This document shows, piece by piece, positions 10,762-21,639 of a stretch of 64,000 nt of DNA. Positions within the stretch are counted from its first letter, which is position 1. The number at the start of each line of letters is the position of its first letter. The position numbers were made by a program, and so were the translations under genes. The notes under the pieces are model-generated. The model was not told where the DNA came from. It ran no database searches and saw only the letters and a list, made by a program, of their open reading frames with translations. This DNA is from Lepeophtheirus salmonis (Eukaryota > Arthropoda > Copepoda > Siphonostomatoida > Caligidae), in the NCBI RefSeq assembly GCF_016086655.4, contig NC_052140.2, forward strand, positions 16,368,001-16,432,000, read 5' to 3'.

Positions 10762-11999
10762 TTATAATAATCTTAATCTTTGGATTAGAGTATCTTGTCG
10801 CAAATAGAGTCCTAACCCTTGCAGAATCTGACATCTAAATATTGAGTCCTTAAAAGCCTCTGCCAATGAACAATGAACTTATATTTGAGTGGCTTACATC
10901 AAAATCACCTGCAGCAAATTTCCCGGCAAGCTGGAAACCGGATTTTGACGGATTTACACATTGCTGGGATTTCTATCTTTTCCAAATTATCTCTATGTAT
11001 ACCATTTCTGTCCTTTGAACACTATGGCTCTCTCTTGCCATAGCTGCACACACACCTTGTGTTCACTTGAGTGTTTTTCTTCTCTCTTTGACAGGAACTG
11101 AGACACATTCTTTTTCATTTTGATATTGGTCGATTGCAAACCATCATTTAAAATCAAAAACAATCATCAAAACATCTTTATCATACGCAATATTAATGGA
11201 ATTTTGAAAATTGATCATTTGTCAGGGTACCCTACCATCATCAAATCATTTACCTGCGTATGCTGCGTCTATCATCAACATATCATCATTTTTTGGGTAT
11301 GAAAAATGATTTATTTGTACATATATATTTATATTTAGGTTTGATTGATTGATTGAAACCTTCATCTTTTACTTCAATGAAGGGGGTTGAAGCTATTTTT
11401 TTGTATCAACGTAGGGAAGACCGAGAATGATAACAATGGTCCCTGTATATCGAACATCAATAAAGCTTCCCCATTGAATTTATATGACAATTTTATAATG
11501 CATTGCAGATTATTCTTTTTTGTTAACTTTTCCTCGAAATATATGATAAAAACTGTATTGAGGGTTAAAAATAGTTTTTTTTTAAAAGATAGATCAGTTT
11601 TTCATTGTTTTTCCTATAACGGATATCAATAAAAATTGATTTTTTGAGGTATCAAAAGACACGATTTGAGATGTTTTAACACTCAGTACAGAGGGACAGT
11701 CGTAATAAGTATTTATTGCCAATTTCTTTGCATTCTTTATCTTTTTATACAATTACGGGCATGTTTTTATCTAGCAAAAATGAAGATTATAACTGTTGCC
11801 TGGCTATAGGGACGGGTGAAGAAGTATTTGATAGATTGTATTTAAATGAATGTTGTGGAGAAACTACTAACTGGTATATCTCTTAATACATTCAAACAAA
11901 AGCAAACATGTATGGCATGATGAGAATTTACATTTTGGTAATTAAGAAACTTAGTTTAGAAATAAGAAAAGAAATAAACGGTTGATGCGTCTGCTTTTT
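10762..11999. other. spacer with a short dispersed repeat
   Basis: Positions 11090-11165 (ACATTCTTTTTCATTTTGAT onward) resemble 22095-22160, about 60 bp. A tempting acceptor (CTCTCTTTGACAG at 11096) lies at the start of this repeat. No other feature is supported. Confidence 0.4.
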
Positions 12000-12310
12000 T
12001 TTCTTTTTTGCTCATGGTTTAATCTGTCATCATGATGATAACTACTCCCTCTGAAGTAAGGATTATCGCCTATCTTTTGTGCAAATTGCGTTAAAAATCT
12101 GTAATAAAATAAATATATATGAATTTAATTATAATTATAAAGTTTTCCTCTACAATTTCTATTTTAAATAAAGAGGGTTCTACTCCTTGAAGCAGTATTT
12201 CATTTTTTCATCCCAAAATTATATAACAAGCAGCTAGGGTCTTAGTTCAGTAGTACCATATGTCCATCTCTCTCCTTCTTTTTGCATCTTTCTTCATTAC
12301 AAAAATGTAA
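12000..12310 (+). repeat. long dispersed repeat, second copy at 57395-57615
   Basis: The stretch CCCAAAATTATATAACAAGC, then TTCAGTA and CTTCTTTTTGCATCTTTC, matches 57500-57610 closely. Weaker similarity extends leftward through the TCAGTCATCA-like block. Class unknown; no coding seen. Confidence 0.5.
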
Positions 12311-13464
12311 TGGCGTGTTTCATTCAAATCAGATACCGATAATTTCAGCCAAAACAAACAGCTTTGAAATTATCCTCACTCTTCTCACTTTGAAGACCCT
12401 TTTTCAATTACATTTACTGTACATTTTTAGTTTAAAATTAGCTAATCAAGAATGTCTAAGGAAGAGCAGTGTAGTTTTTCTTTTCTACGAACTCAGCCCT
12501 AAATTAAATTAGTTTCAATTGCTATTTTCGTTTCTTTGTTAATTATAATGTTTGATCGAGTGAATGTAGAAGTGCGGGGTTATCATACTTGTATTTTATG
12601 TGTTCCAAAATTGAGGAATAGAACCTATATGAACTATTTAATTACAACATTTATAAAATTATAAAACTCAAGTAACAAATTTGAATTAAACCCAGTAGTA
12701 GGTAATAAAACACCAAAATCGGAATCTCAAATTATTCATTATATTCCTAATGCCGATTCGATAAAACAACATCCAATTCTAATTAATCGTCTCATAACCA
12801 ATTTTTGGGACACCTTTTATCCCACTTCCTTTACTGTGTTCAAAATAGGATGCTCCCTAATGGAACCTACAGAAAAACTACTTGATACTTTTAAATATGT
12901 TCTAACAACAACCTACATATGTAAGTACGTTGTGGTAAAATTGACGAGTTATACTCAATCCAAGTTGGAGGTATTGAGTAACCAAATATACCCAGTCTCC
13001 CCTATCAGCAAGTTATTTTTAAATCATTAATCATTTGATTAAAGTTCACTTAGATTGTCTTGTTTGTAGACATTTATAATTATTATAAAGTCTTTATTTT
13101 TCTATATAAGTAAGTAGGACTTTTAGAAATTCTTAAGAGTCCATTTTGTTCTTTTTGGTAATGCTTAAAAAAATAAAAAAAATGGCTACATATACACAAT
13201 AAGTTTTTTGTTTCTCTTATCAGCAAATTTAATCTTTTTAAAACTTTCTTTTCTTGTCTTTGAACAAAAAAGAAGAAACAAATTTGTAATTTGAGTTCAA
13301 GAAAATGAAAAAAAAAAAATGAAAAAAACTTTTTAAATAAAAATTCATTTTAGAAAAAGTATTTCTAGTATTTTCTACAGAGTGACTCATACATCCTAAA
13401 ATACAAGGATCTTAAGCAGAAACTCCGGGTTTTTTTTTTTTTTTTGAAAAACATTGTATCTAAT
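12311..13464. other. AT-rich spacer
   Basis: Several homopolymer runs, including a T-run at 13430-13445. No gene or repeat family is supported. Confidence 0.4.
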
Positions 13465-13472
13465 GTAAGGAC

Positions 13473-14060
13473 ACGTGATAGATAAGTTAGCTGATCTTTT
13501 TAAAAAGTTAAGTTAAAATTGATTATTATTAACTTTTTTTAATCACTAGTTAAGTTAACGTTAATTTGGTTGTCTATAAAAATTAACTAATTAAGTTCAA
13601 GTAAATTTTGAGTTAAATTCTTTCTAAGTAGTTAATTAAAGTTCATTAACTTGAAAGTAATTGAAGTTATTTTAACTTACCCAACCTTGGTTAGGTTAAT
13701 ATAAATTTTGATATTAAAAAATAACTAATTAAGTTAAAGGCAATTGAAAAATTTATCAAAGCAACATAATAAAGATTATTTTGTCAGTGTGTCTGGCTGG
13801 GATTTTCTCAATTTCCAATTAAACAATCAAGAAAAAATACAAATACTTAATAGACTTAAGTTAAAGTTAAGATAGGTAATACAGTTAAAAAAATTGATTA
13901 GTTTATTTTAAAGTTAATTTTGAAAACTTTAAAATTAACTAGTTAATGTAAAGTTAAATAGCGCTGTTTAAAAGATCAACTAGTTAAGTTAAATCTAAAT
14001 TAACTTAACTATTTAACCTTTTTTTAGTTAAGTTAAGTTACATTAACTTGCTCGACTCTG
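13473..14060. mobile_element. hAT-like MITE with AAGTTAA word-repeat interior
   Basis: The 588-bp element starts ACGTGATAGATAAGTTA and ends TTGCTCGACTCTG. These are worn forms of the TAGTGATGGGCAAGTTAA end seen at 59808. It is flanked by GTAAGGAC (13465-13472) and GTAAGTAC (14061-14068), an 8-bp duplication with one mismatch, typical of hAT insertions. Much of the interior is made of AGTTAAGTTAA words and their reverse complements. A unique block around TTTTCTCAATTTCCAATTAAAC is shared with the 59808 copy, confirming one family. Confidence 0.75.
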
Positions 14061-14229
14061 GTAAGTACTAATATTAAAATGACGTCATTAAATGAATAAT
14101 CAAACAGTGCATCAGCTGGCGTAGGTTTGATGTCATTTAATCTAGAAATGTTGGAGAGAGAACACCAAAGGCAACAAGTACCTAGTAGATTTGCTTCCCC
14201 CCCCCCAAATTTATCCTTCTAAAATAGTG

Positions 14230-15057
14230 ACAACGCAAAAATGGACAGAATAATCAAATAAACGGAATGATGTCGACGAAATCCTCGCAGAATGGCTGCA
14301 ATAAGATCCAACATTCTCAATGAACTCATTGGCGATGGAGTAAGGAATTAAAGAATTCATCGTCACATAATGAAGTTGGGATGGAGGCCGTATGTTAGCT
14401 TTCCCATTCCGTACCTAAATGGAAAAATGAAAGCCAATCGCCAGGAGAGGTCAAAGATGTTGTTATATAGCATAAAATAATCAGCAAACTATCAAGATCT
14501 TCACCGATAAGAAGATCTTTACAGTCAACCCCACACACAACCAAAGGATCGACCGTTATATTAATGGATCAATAGAATATGTTCGAGGGATATCCAAGAT
14601 CAAATTTACTGACCGTGTTATGGCCTTGAGTATAACTGCATCGAATCGAAATGTCATGGCTGGACATTTCTTCCCAAACGGTGGATTTGATTTGGAGGGA
14701 TACAACCGGGTTCTTCAGAACATTGTAAAGCGCTATATTTGGAATCAAGACGGAACTCCAATGGATACCAGCAAAAAATCCCAAAAATGGTGTTCGTACA
14801 AGTCCGAGAGATTCTGGTTGAAAGAGACATGGCTGCCTTCATCTCCAGACTTGAAACCACTGAATTATTAGTTTTGAGGCAATATTGTGAGGAAGGCCTG
14901 AAGGATCCAGAACGATAATTTCATTGATATAAAAGCTTCCATTACCCGGGAATGAGCTTCCATGGTTGATTCCACCGAAATTGTCAGAACCTGCAAAAGC
15001 TTCCGTCCTCGTCTTAAGACATGTGTTGTAGCAGAGGGGAGAAAATTTAAATTTTGA
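14230..15057 (+). pseudogene. Tc1/mariner-type transposase pseudogene
   Basis: Blocks can be followed in order across several frames. RRNPRRMAAIRSNILNELIG is the DNA-binding region. KIFTVNPTHNQRIDRYI surrounds the first catalytic aspartate region (usual form KIFTVDxxxNxQNDR). VMAGHFFPNGGFDLEGYNRV follows, then NQDGTPMDTSKKSQKW with the second aspartate. WLPSSPDLKPLNY and IVRTCKSFRPRLKTCVVAEG form the C-terminus before TGA at 15055. Frameshifts and stops throughout make it dead. At about 830 bp it is the most complete transposase in the window. No terminal repeats were found. Confidence 0.85.
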
Positions 15058-15205
15058 ATAAGTTCAATAAAAATTTGTGATATAATTTCCAGAAATATTT
15101 GATACCCCACTAGTAGTGTCTTTTCAGATGACATCATAATATAGATTTGTTGTTTTAATGTATACAAAGTTTGTTTAATCTTTTTCTCCCTTAACTGGAC
15201 AATAG

Positions 15206-15295
15206 AAGCGATATGGAACAGCTGAGAGATTAAGAAATGAAGTCATGATGCTGTACAAACGTCAGATTCCATACGGTGTGAAAATAAACGAGGAG
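15206..15295 (+). other. candidate coding exon (90 nt)
   Basis: A pyrimidine-rich tract (TTTTTCTCCCTTAACTGGACAATAG) ends in AG at 15205. The following 90 nt are open in phase 0 and read KRYGTAERLRNEVMMLYKRQ then IPYGVKINEE. They are followed by GTATAT, a plausible donor. A stop (TAG) lies immediately before the frame, as expected if an intron ends there. Read-through gives VYLLY then stop. The residue composition is protein-like, but I do not recognise the family. It sits between two transposase relics and could belong to an unrecognised element. Confidence 0.3.
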
Positions 15296-15602
15296 GTATA
15301 TTTGTTGTATTGACGACATGTGTTCGTTAAGCCTTTTCAAACCAAGATGTTTGCTTCTAATAGAAAAGAGCGCCTGCCGCTTGGCAAGTACAATAATCCC
15401 TGTGTAAATATGAATTTAAACTCTTAAACAAAATAAAAAAATCATCCAATTTTTTCCATGTCAGGAATATCCAATTAAGTTTTCAGTAATTAAGTAACTA
15501 AATGTATTTAAATATACAGAGTTATTTTTGAACACGGTCCTAAAGTACATTAAGAATTAGTCCAATTTGAATAAATCGATTGACAAAACTTACTAATAAA
15601 TT

Positions 15603-15835
15603 TTAAAAATAAATATAAGTATGGCCACTCTTGGCATAGATTTCCTTGACCAAACACTTTGTGACTCATTTGCATGTGACTCGCACAGTTTCTTCTGGGA
15701 TTTTGTTCCAAGATGGCTTAATATGGTGGTTCTTGCAAGCTCTGGAAACTTAATTGGCCTTCCTTACATCTATTCCTTATACAGAAAAATCCAGAGAGGG
15801 TCAGATGTGGTGAAGAAGGTGATCAACTGATTTAG
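15603..15835 (-). pseudogene. Tc1-type transposase C-terminus
   Basis: Read on the minus strand, PSWNKIPEETVRVTCK then VTKCLVKEIYAKSGHTYIYF ends in a stop at 15605-15603. Upstream, SLDFSVxGI preserves the SPDLNPLDFSVWGI block. This matches the family end AWNKIPxETVRxxCxxVxKRLxxVIxAKGGH. The plus-strand open frame starting at 15621 is an antisense shadow of it. Confidence 0.7.
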
Positions 15836-15884
15836 TATCGAATGTGTTTCTAAGCAAGTGGCGCTCTGTTCTATTGTTGGGAAA

Positions 15885-16528
15885 CATTGCTGTTTGAGAA
15901 GGCTTATCAACTTTTTTTTCAAAAAATTAATTTTTTCTGAGTAACTGTAAAAAAAAATTTTCTAAATACTTGGATTTTTGAAAAAAAAAAATCCAAAAAT
16001 TATAATTTTTTGTGAATATCTGTAAACTTTTCAAATTTTTTTTCAAACATTAATATTTTCTGAGTAGCTGTGGATTTTTGAAATTTTTTTCCGAAAAATA
16101 TTGACATTTGAAAGTTTTTTTTCAAAAATTTTTTTATTTCTAAATAATTGGATTTTTTAAGAATTTTTTCCAAAAAGCTCAATATTTGAAAAAAAAATCC
16201 ATTTTTGTATTGTAAATAACTAGAATTTTCAAATTCTTTTTCAAAAGTTTTTTTATTTTTACATAATTGTATTTTTGAATTTTATTTTCAAAAAATGGAA
16301 TATTTGAAAAAATTGTAAATAACTGGATATTTGAATTTTTTTTTACAAACAACTTTATATTTGAAAATTTTTTTCATTCTTCCCCTGAATTTTTGAATTT
16401 TTTTTGAATTTTTTTTTTTTAACAAAAAAATCCAAAAGCCAATCCCATCAACCCCCCTCCCCCAAAAAAAAAAAAAATTATAAAATAATAATGATATATA
16501 TATACATATATTCCTATAGACGCCCCTG
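15885..16528 (-). repeat. CAGGGGCGTC-family element with long tandem interior
   Basis: The right boundary is GACGCCCCTG at 16519-16528, the reverse of the CAGGGGCGTC terminus. Just inside lies a C-rich block, as in the copy at 2232-2590. The interior is about 500 bp of degenerate 50-70-bp units built from TTTTTGAAAAAAAT-type words with CTGAGTAACTGT-like spacers. The left boundary is not certain. Confidence 0.55.
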
Positions 16529-17489
16529 TGTAGGTTTACATTTAGTTACTTAATTAACTTACTGTTCCTTTTGTCAAAGAGATAAAATGGAGACAACAGT
16601 TTGTGTCGTTATCTTTTTTGAGTTTCATTCTATGCATATTATAACGGCCCTCCCAATATTATTTGGACTTAAATACCTATCTGTACTAAAGATAAAATTC
16701 TTTCAAGTGAAAACCGTTTCTGATTTTTTCTTTTTTTTTTCTTTCTTTTGTGTGCCTTTACTCTCGTCCCATAGATTATAATGGATAATCTACATATGTA
16801 CTCATATGTTATATAGGTAGTTAGTTACAAATGACAAAAAGAGCAATGGAACAAACACCTTTTATAAGCTGAGGATCTTTGTGATAATGTCTAAATATAT
16901 AGATATATCGTACCTAAGTAGTACATTTGACCCCATTTACTTTGGGATACGCTATATGTCATCGGTCAACATAAAAACAAACTTGAACAACATTTGTAAG
17001 ATTTGTAGCCTTTGTATCGTGTAAAAAAACATATGTATCATACGAGTAATATAAAGTAAAAAAAGGGTTTTTGAAAAAAAAATCATATAATAATCGAACT
17101 AAATTAAATGATGTTACAAATGTGCAACAAATCGTATATCTTGTACAAAATATCTACCATATTTGAGACCGTAATATCAAAACATAAACAAAAAAAAAAA
17201 AAAAAAAATATTTTACTATGCATGCATAAAAAGAAAACATCTTATTGTTCATATAATACAATTTTATTATCATACCATTGTACGCAAGATACATCGACAA
17301 TATCGAAGCTTGTAACCATCTTATCTAGGTAAAAAAAAAACCTCTTCCAAGTCAATGTATATCTGTGCAGTTTGTAATTTTTATTGAATATTATATTTAA
17401 TTAACGTTTTGTCGGTATGTTAAAAATGTGTCAGAAAAATCATTAATGAATTAAGGAGGTTAAAAAAAAAGAAAAGTGTATTCCGTATA
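16529..17489. other. AT-rich spacer
   Basis: Homopolymer runs and no supported gene. Confidence 0.4.
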
Positions 17490-17815
17490 TGTCGTCTGTC
17501 AGCACATAAGCAAGCCAGAGTGAGTTTTCTTAAAATTAAGTATGGATTAGATTTTTAAATAATTATCGTCAATTTATATCAACAAGGATATTTCTGAAAA
17601 ATCCACATATTGATCGTTACAAATAAAGAATAAGGGAATAATGATAGATTTTATTTGAAAAGCAAATATTGGGGACAATATAAGTCTCTAAATCAAATAA
17701 TGGTTCTAAACTATAACTAAAGTTCTTGGATATCTTATATCATCCCACAAATTTGAATAATAAGTCTATGATTGACTCAAACATATCCATGAGTATTGTA
17801 TGGATAATTTATATG
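17490..17815 (+). repeat. dispersed repeat R1, first local copy
   Basis: Starts around GTCTGTCAGCACATAAGCAA and contains GAGTTTTCTTAAAATTAA and CAACAAGGATATTT. Related copies lie at 18438-18766, 19134-19260, 44540-44840 and, inverted, at 19930-20020. In the 19134 copy the repeat runs into a LINE 3' end, so R1 may be an upstream part of that LINE. Here it is interrupted on its right by a Tc1 deletion element. Confidence 0.55.
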
Positions 17816-18437
17816 CAGAGTTGGGACACAAAACTTTAATTATGATAGATGTGATGTTTACAGCATTAAGAAAATACAAGTAAAAAAAAAAATAGTGATA
17901 TGTTTAAAAACTATATTTGGCTACATCTTTTATTCATTATACCCTTCTTCACAGGCAATAACAGCCTTGGCATGGTGGCAAACAGAATGGCAGTTCTTGA
18001 CGATGAAGGTCGTGTCCATAGTGTAGCACGCTGTAATGACGGCAAATGGGATTGAATTTAAATTTGGATGAGAGGTGTGGTAGACATTTTTCTCCATGAC
18101 ACCTCAAACTGCAAAGTTCATAGAAGGAGGGCAGGGCTGGAGAAGGACAACATAGAGGCAGGCTAAAAGTGAGCCATATTGTTGCTGCAGAAGTATTGGT
18201 TCTTCTTGGCGGTATGTAGCAATAATAACCTGTTTGATGTTGTTAGTAGTCCGGATAGAGGTCGTTGCATTTATTCTTGTAGCTCCGATATTTTTACAAT
18301 TAGAGACATGGGATAAAACCAAAACATGTATATTATTGTTTCAGCTGTCATTTGTTTGTATGAAGAAAAGTTGTACATAAAAATAGGGGGATACAATCGT
18401 AATGATATGTTAGTACAAGTTTTGGGTACCCACTCTC
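17816..18437 (-). mobile_element. internally deleted Tc1 element (deletion-lineage copy), both ends present
   Basis: The left end CAGAGTTGGGACACAAAAC and the right end GTTTTGGGTACCCACTCTC are imperfect inverted repeats, with TA next to the right end. The minus strand reads a worn helix-turn-helix (SIRTTNNIKQ), then the shared deletion junction, then SFSSPALPSMNFAV. SHPNLNSIPFAVITACYT and ACE complete the C-terminus. Stops and frameshifts are present. The element is 622 bp and could only have moved with transposase supplied from elsewhere. Confidence 0.8.
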
Positions 18438-18766
18438 TATATGTTGTCTGTTAGTACAAAAGAAAGCAAGAATGATTTTTCTTAAAATTGATGGTGGATG
18501 ATTACATTTGTTTCTTCAACGAATTATCATCAATTTCCAGCAACAAGGATTTTTCATAATAGTTCTTTGAGTGTGACGGAAATGGATCGTAATGATAAAA
18601 GAATAACAAGTGATAGATTTTATCTAAAAGGCCACATATCCAGCCTAAAGGCAGTCTCATATATCCAATGTAAGTTCTAGCAAAAAATCATGTGTATATT
18701 TTGTTATCCAAAAAGCCCTATAACATTCTCAAATATGTGAATGAAACATCGAGCTGGATCTATATA
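18438..18766 (+). repeat. dispersed repeat R1, second local copy
   Basis: Similar to 17490-17815 over most of its length, and truncated on the right at the same position as the first copy, again by a minus-strand Tc1 deletion element. Confidence 0.55.
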
Positions 18767-19133
18767 TAGAGTGGGAGCCCATAACTTGTAGTAGCATGAC
18801 AAATTACGAAAGCGTGATTTTTATAGAGTCGAGAAAATACAACTTAAAGTAAATTTTTGAATGGTTTAAATACTATATTTAGCTATTCAATATATCCTTC
18901 TCCACAATCAATAACAGCCTGTAAATGCCGGCAAACAGATTGGCAGCTCATGGCGATGAATGTAGTGACCATGGTGTAACACGTTGACATGATGGAAGCC
19001 ATTTTTGTTGAGGTTCCGACATTTATACACATAGAACACGGGATAAAATCAAAAACTTATTTTTTTTTTCAGTAGTTGTTCGGTTGCATAACGAAACATC
19101 GTAATTCAATGCTTCTCTTGGGTTCCCACCCTA
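18767..19133 (-). mobile_element. shorter Tc1 deletion element
   Basis: The left end AGAGTGGGAGCCCATAACTT and right end GGGTTCCCACCCTA mirror the ends of 17816-18437. Only the last part of the transposase is left. On the plus strand it appears as CTCCACAATCAATAACAGCC, the reverse complement of the CEGG-type C-terminus. A larger piece has been deleted than in the other copies. It is inserted at the same place in R1 as the previous copy. Confidence 0.7.
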
Positions 19134-19850
19134 TATATATTGTTTGTCAAGATAAAAAAGAGCAAGAATAATATTTCTCAAAATTGAGGATGGATTACAT
19201 TTGTATTCTTAAACGAATTAACATGAAATTCTATAAAGAAGGATATTTTTTTGATTAATCCTTTTGGGCGTACTGCAAATTCATCATACCAGCAAAATAA
19301 TTCGATGACAATAGATATTTTTGAAATTGGAATATTGGGGATAAATTAAATGTATATAAATCGATACATGGAATCATTAAAAAAGTTAAAAACCTCGTAA
19401 ACCTTCCTTCCTGGTGAGACTTTATACGTAATGTCCTCCCCATCTTAACGTACGGTCTGAGATATGAAATTATTCCAGAAAATACCTGATTAAATCCTTG
19501 GAAAAGATGGAAGCTAGGTTTAAGTCTTTTTTTCCTTCATTATGTGATAACGACCAATATCAATAAAAATCTATGTACTAAGCCTAAACAAATGTTATGG
19601 GCGTGCCATTTAGGAGGTTATTACTCTCCACCGAATTTTAAACTAAAAGATAACCCTATCTCTCCCAGTCTGGTTACTAACCAAAGGATACCTCTTCCAC
19701 AATGCGAGACTCTCTAATCAAAACACCATCTACCTCCCAAAATCAAATATAGACATTTTTCAACATATTTTTTATTATAAGTCGACTAGTCTTTGGAATT
19801 CTAAAATTTTATGTTTTCGTCAGGGAAGTGAGGCTGACCTTAAATGATTT
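19134..19850 (+). mobile_element. R1 repeat continuing into a LINE 3' end
   Basis: R1 similarity runs to about 19260. Further on, a block resembling the reverse-transcriptase carboxy region (FEIGNIGDKLNVYKSIHGII) is followed by LFHNARLSNQNTIYLPKSNI and KSTSLWNSKILCFRQGSEAD. This resembles the usual end of CR1/Jockey-like non-LTR proteins, where a ...WNSLP... motif follows the reverse transcriptase. The same 3' region occurs at 25790-26480 (+), 37510-37745 (-) and 38256-38480 (-). The copy is 5'-truncated and disrupted. Confidence 0.6.
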
Positions 19851-19929
19851 TTTTTTTTGCTGTCTAGCCTTAGTTCAAAAAGTCTGAAGTTGATATAGAC
19901 TGACGATAATTTCTTCAAAGAATATTAAT

Positions 19930-20020
19930 GAAATCCACACTCCATTTTAAGAAAACTCATCCTGGCTTGGGTTTGTGCTGACGGACAGCATATATAGAAT
20001 GCACTCTCTTTTTTAATGTA
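19930..20020 (-). repeat. dispersed repeat R1, inverted fragment
   Basis: The reverse complement reads TGCTGTCCGTCAGCACAAAC followed by GATGAGTTTTCTTAAAATGG, matching the start of R1 at 17500 and 18450. Confidence 0.6.
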
Positions 20021-20164
20021 CTAAAAGAGACCGTTAAAATAATATTTCAATAAGTAGAGTAATTATTTAGATACTAGTGTAATTGTTGTACCATATCACA
20101 ATTTTTTTGAATTCGTAATAATCGAAATTCGAAAATTGTTGAAAAACAAACTGCTCAACTATAA

Positions 20165-21004
20165 GGCGATGACTCTTTGGGGATGTCTAGCCTCTGTTCT
20201 AAAATTCTGACAATTTTGTGCTGGGCTCCACTCGAAAGAGGCTGACAAAAAGATACAAATTGATGATGTTTGCTTTGTTTTTGTGCGATTAAAAATGTCC
20301 GAACAACTAGCAAAACGGCAGAGGATCCTCTGCACACAAGACAAGATGATCTTCACAATGAAACAGGACATTGTTTGATCGCTTATTGACTGAATCAAGA
20401 GCTCAGGTCAAGGGAACCTTCAGGCTCAAACATCCAGTTCATGTCATCGTCCTCGGCGTCGTGGTGCCCCAAAGGATACCTCCCTTCTTCAAGGCCAACG
20501 AGAAAGTCAACACAAACGTCTACCTCAGTTATCATATCTGGGCATGGTTGAAGAGCACATTCCCCAGGACAACTTTGTGTTTACCCAAGACGACACACGT
20601 CCAAGAAGGTGCAGCATTTCTGAAGGGAGAACATGTCCGCCTTCTCGCTGACAGACTTCTTCCCTTCGTCATCACCCAACGTGAATCTCCTGAACTTTGC
20701 AGCTTGGTGTGTCTTGGAGGGCAAGACGAACCAGACTTATCATCCAAATGTCGATCCCCTAAAGGCCATTATCAGGGAGGATTGGAAAAACTTGTCCTCG
20801 TACAGATGGTCAGATGTGCTTCTGTTCTTCCCTGTATTGAAGCCATCATTCAGAGCGGTGGGGACATATTGAATACAATGTGTAGACAATTGTGAAATTA
20901 CCAACTTTTGCCTCAAAATGTTCCCTTCAAAATGGCATAAAATAAAAATATGTAAAAGTGAATTCTTTCATTTAAAATTTTCTAATTTTTGAGTCCTCAC
21001 CCTG
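20165..21004 (+). pseudogene. Tc1-type transposase pseudogene with right terminal repeat
   Basis: Recognisable blocks in three frames are LKHPVHVIVLGVV, PPFFKANEKVNTNVYLS, VEEHIPQDNFVFTQDDT (the second aspartate region), FLKGEHVR, FFPSSSPNVNLLNFAAWCVL, and EGKTNQTYHPNVDPLKAIIR. A CIEAIIQSGGDI end follows. This is the order of a Tc1 DDE domain, and the protein-coding part is nearly complete from before the core onward. At least three frameshifts inactivate it. TTGAGTCCTCACCCTG at 20989-21004 followed by TA is a right terminal repeat; the matching left end was not found. GC is higher than the flanks, suggesting a comparatively young copy. Confidence 0.85.
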
Positions 21005-21239
21005 TACAATAGTGTAGAAGTAAGTTAGTGCAGAATGAAACGTGATTTTTTAAAAGTACGACTTTCATAAAAGAAGAGCCACTGATTCATAATAGAGCCT
21101 TGAGTTGTCTATTAAAAGTTGAGCAGTCACTCAAATCTTTTTGACATCTTTTTCTCATCCATAACCAAAAAAGTAAAATCTTTTTTTTTTTTTTACTTTC
21201 GACGAGTGGTTGTTTGATAGATGAGGAGTTAACCCCCTC

Positions 21240-21505
21240 CTTAGAAGAAGAAGAAGACGAAAGAAAAAAGGTAAAATAAAAGAAAGAAAGAAAATGATAA
21301 ATATGTGACAAATGAAATCTACTTGACGGAAATGAGAGTCGTCTCATTTTTCATTCTGAGGAAGATATGTTGTAACAGAGTAGTAGTAACTTGTTGCTTC
21401 TTCCCTACTCTGTCTTACTCTCTTCCTTTCTTTCTTCTTTTTTCCCCTTCCAATTTTTCTTTTTTTTCTTTTTCTCTCTCTTCACTCCATTTTTACTTCT
21501 TATTG
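21240..21505. repeat. polypurine tract followed by polypyrimidine tract
   Basis: Positions 21243-21297 are almost only A and G on the plus strand (GAAGAAGAAGAAGACGAAAG onward). Positions 21390-21505 are almost only C and T. The two could pair imperfectly as a large hairpin or support triplex DNA. A (GAT)n run follows at 21510-21525. Confidence 0.6.
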
Positions 21506-21639
21506 AGATTGATGATGATGATGACTCCTACTAAGGAAAGGAGGAAGGAGAGATAGTAGAACAGAACAAAACTAAACAACTTACTTCATTTGTCTCCAAG
21601 GAAGGAAATAAAATATAAAGTATCATTCGTCCACGTCGT

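Noticed and set aside
11097..11155. Possible terminal exon (ELRHILFHFDIGRLQTII then stop) after a strong acceptor-like tract
   Set aside because: The segment is a dispersed repeat also present at 22095-22160, so the splice-like context is probably fortuitous.
15621..15830. Plus-strand 69-codon frame that looks like a membrane protein
   Set aside because: It is the antisense of a Tc1 transposase C-terminus that reads clearly on the minus strand.
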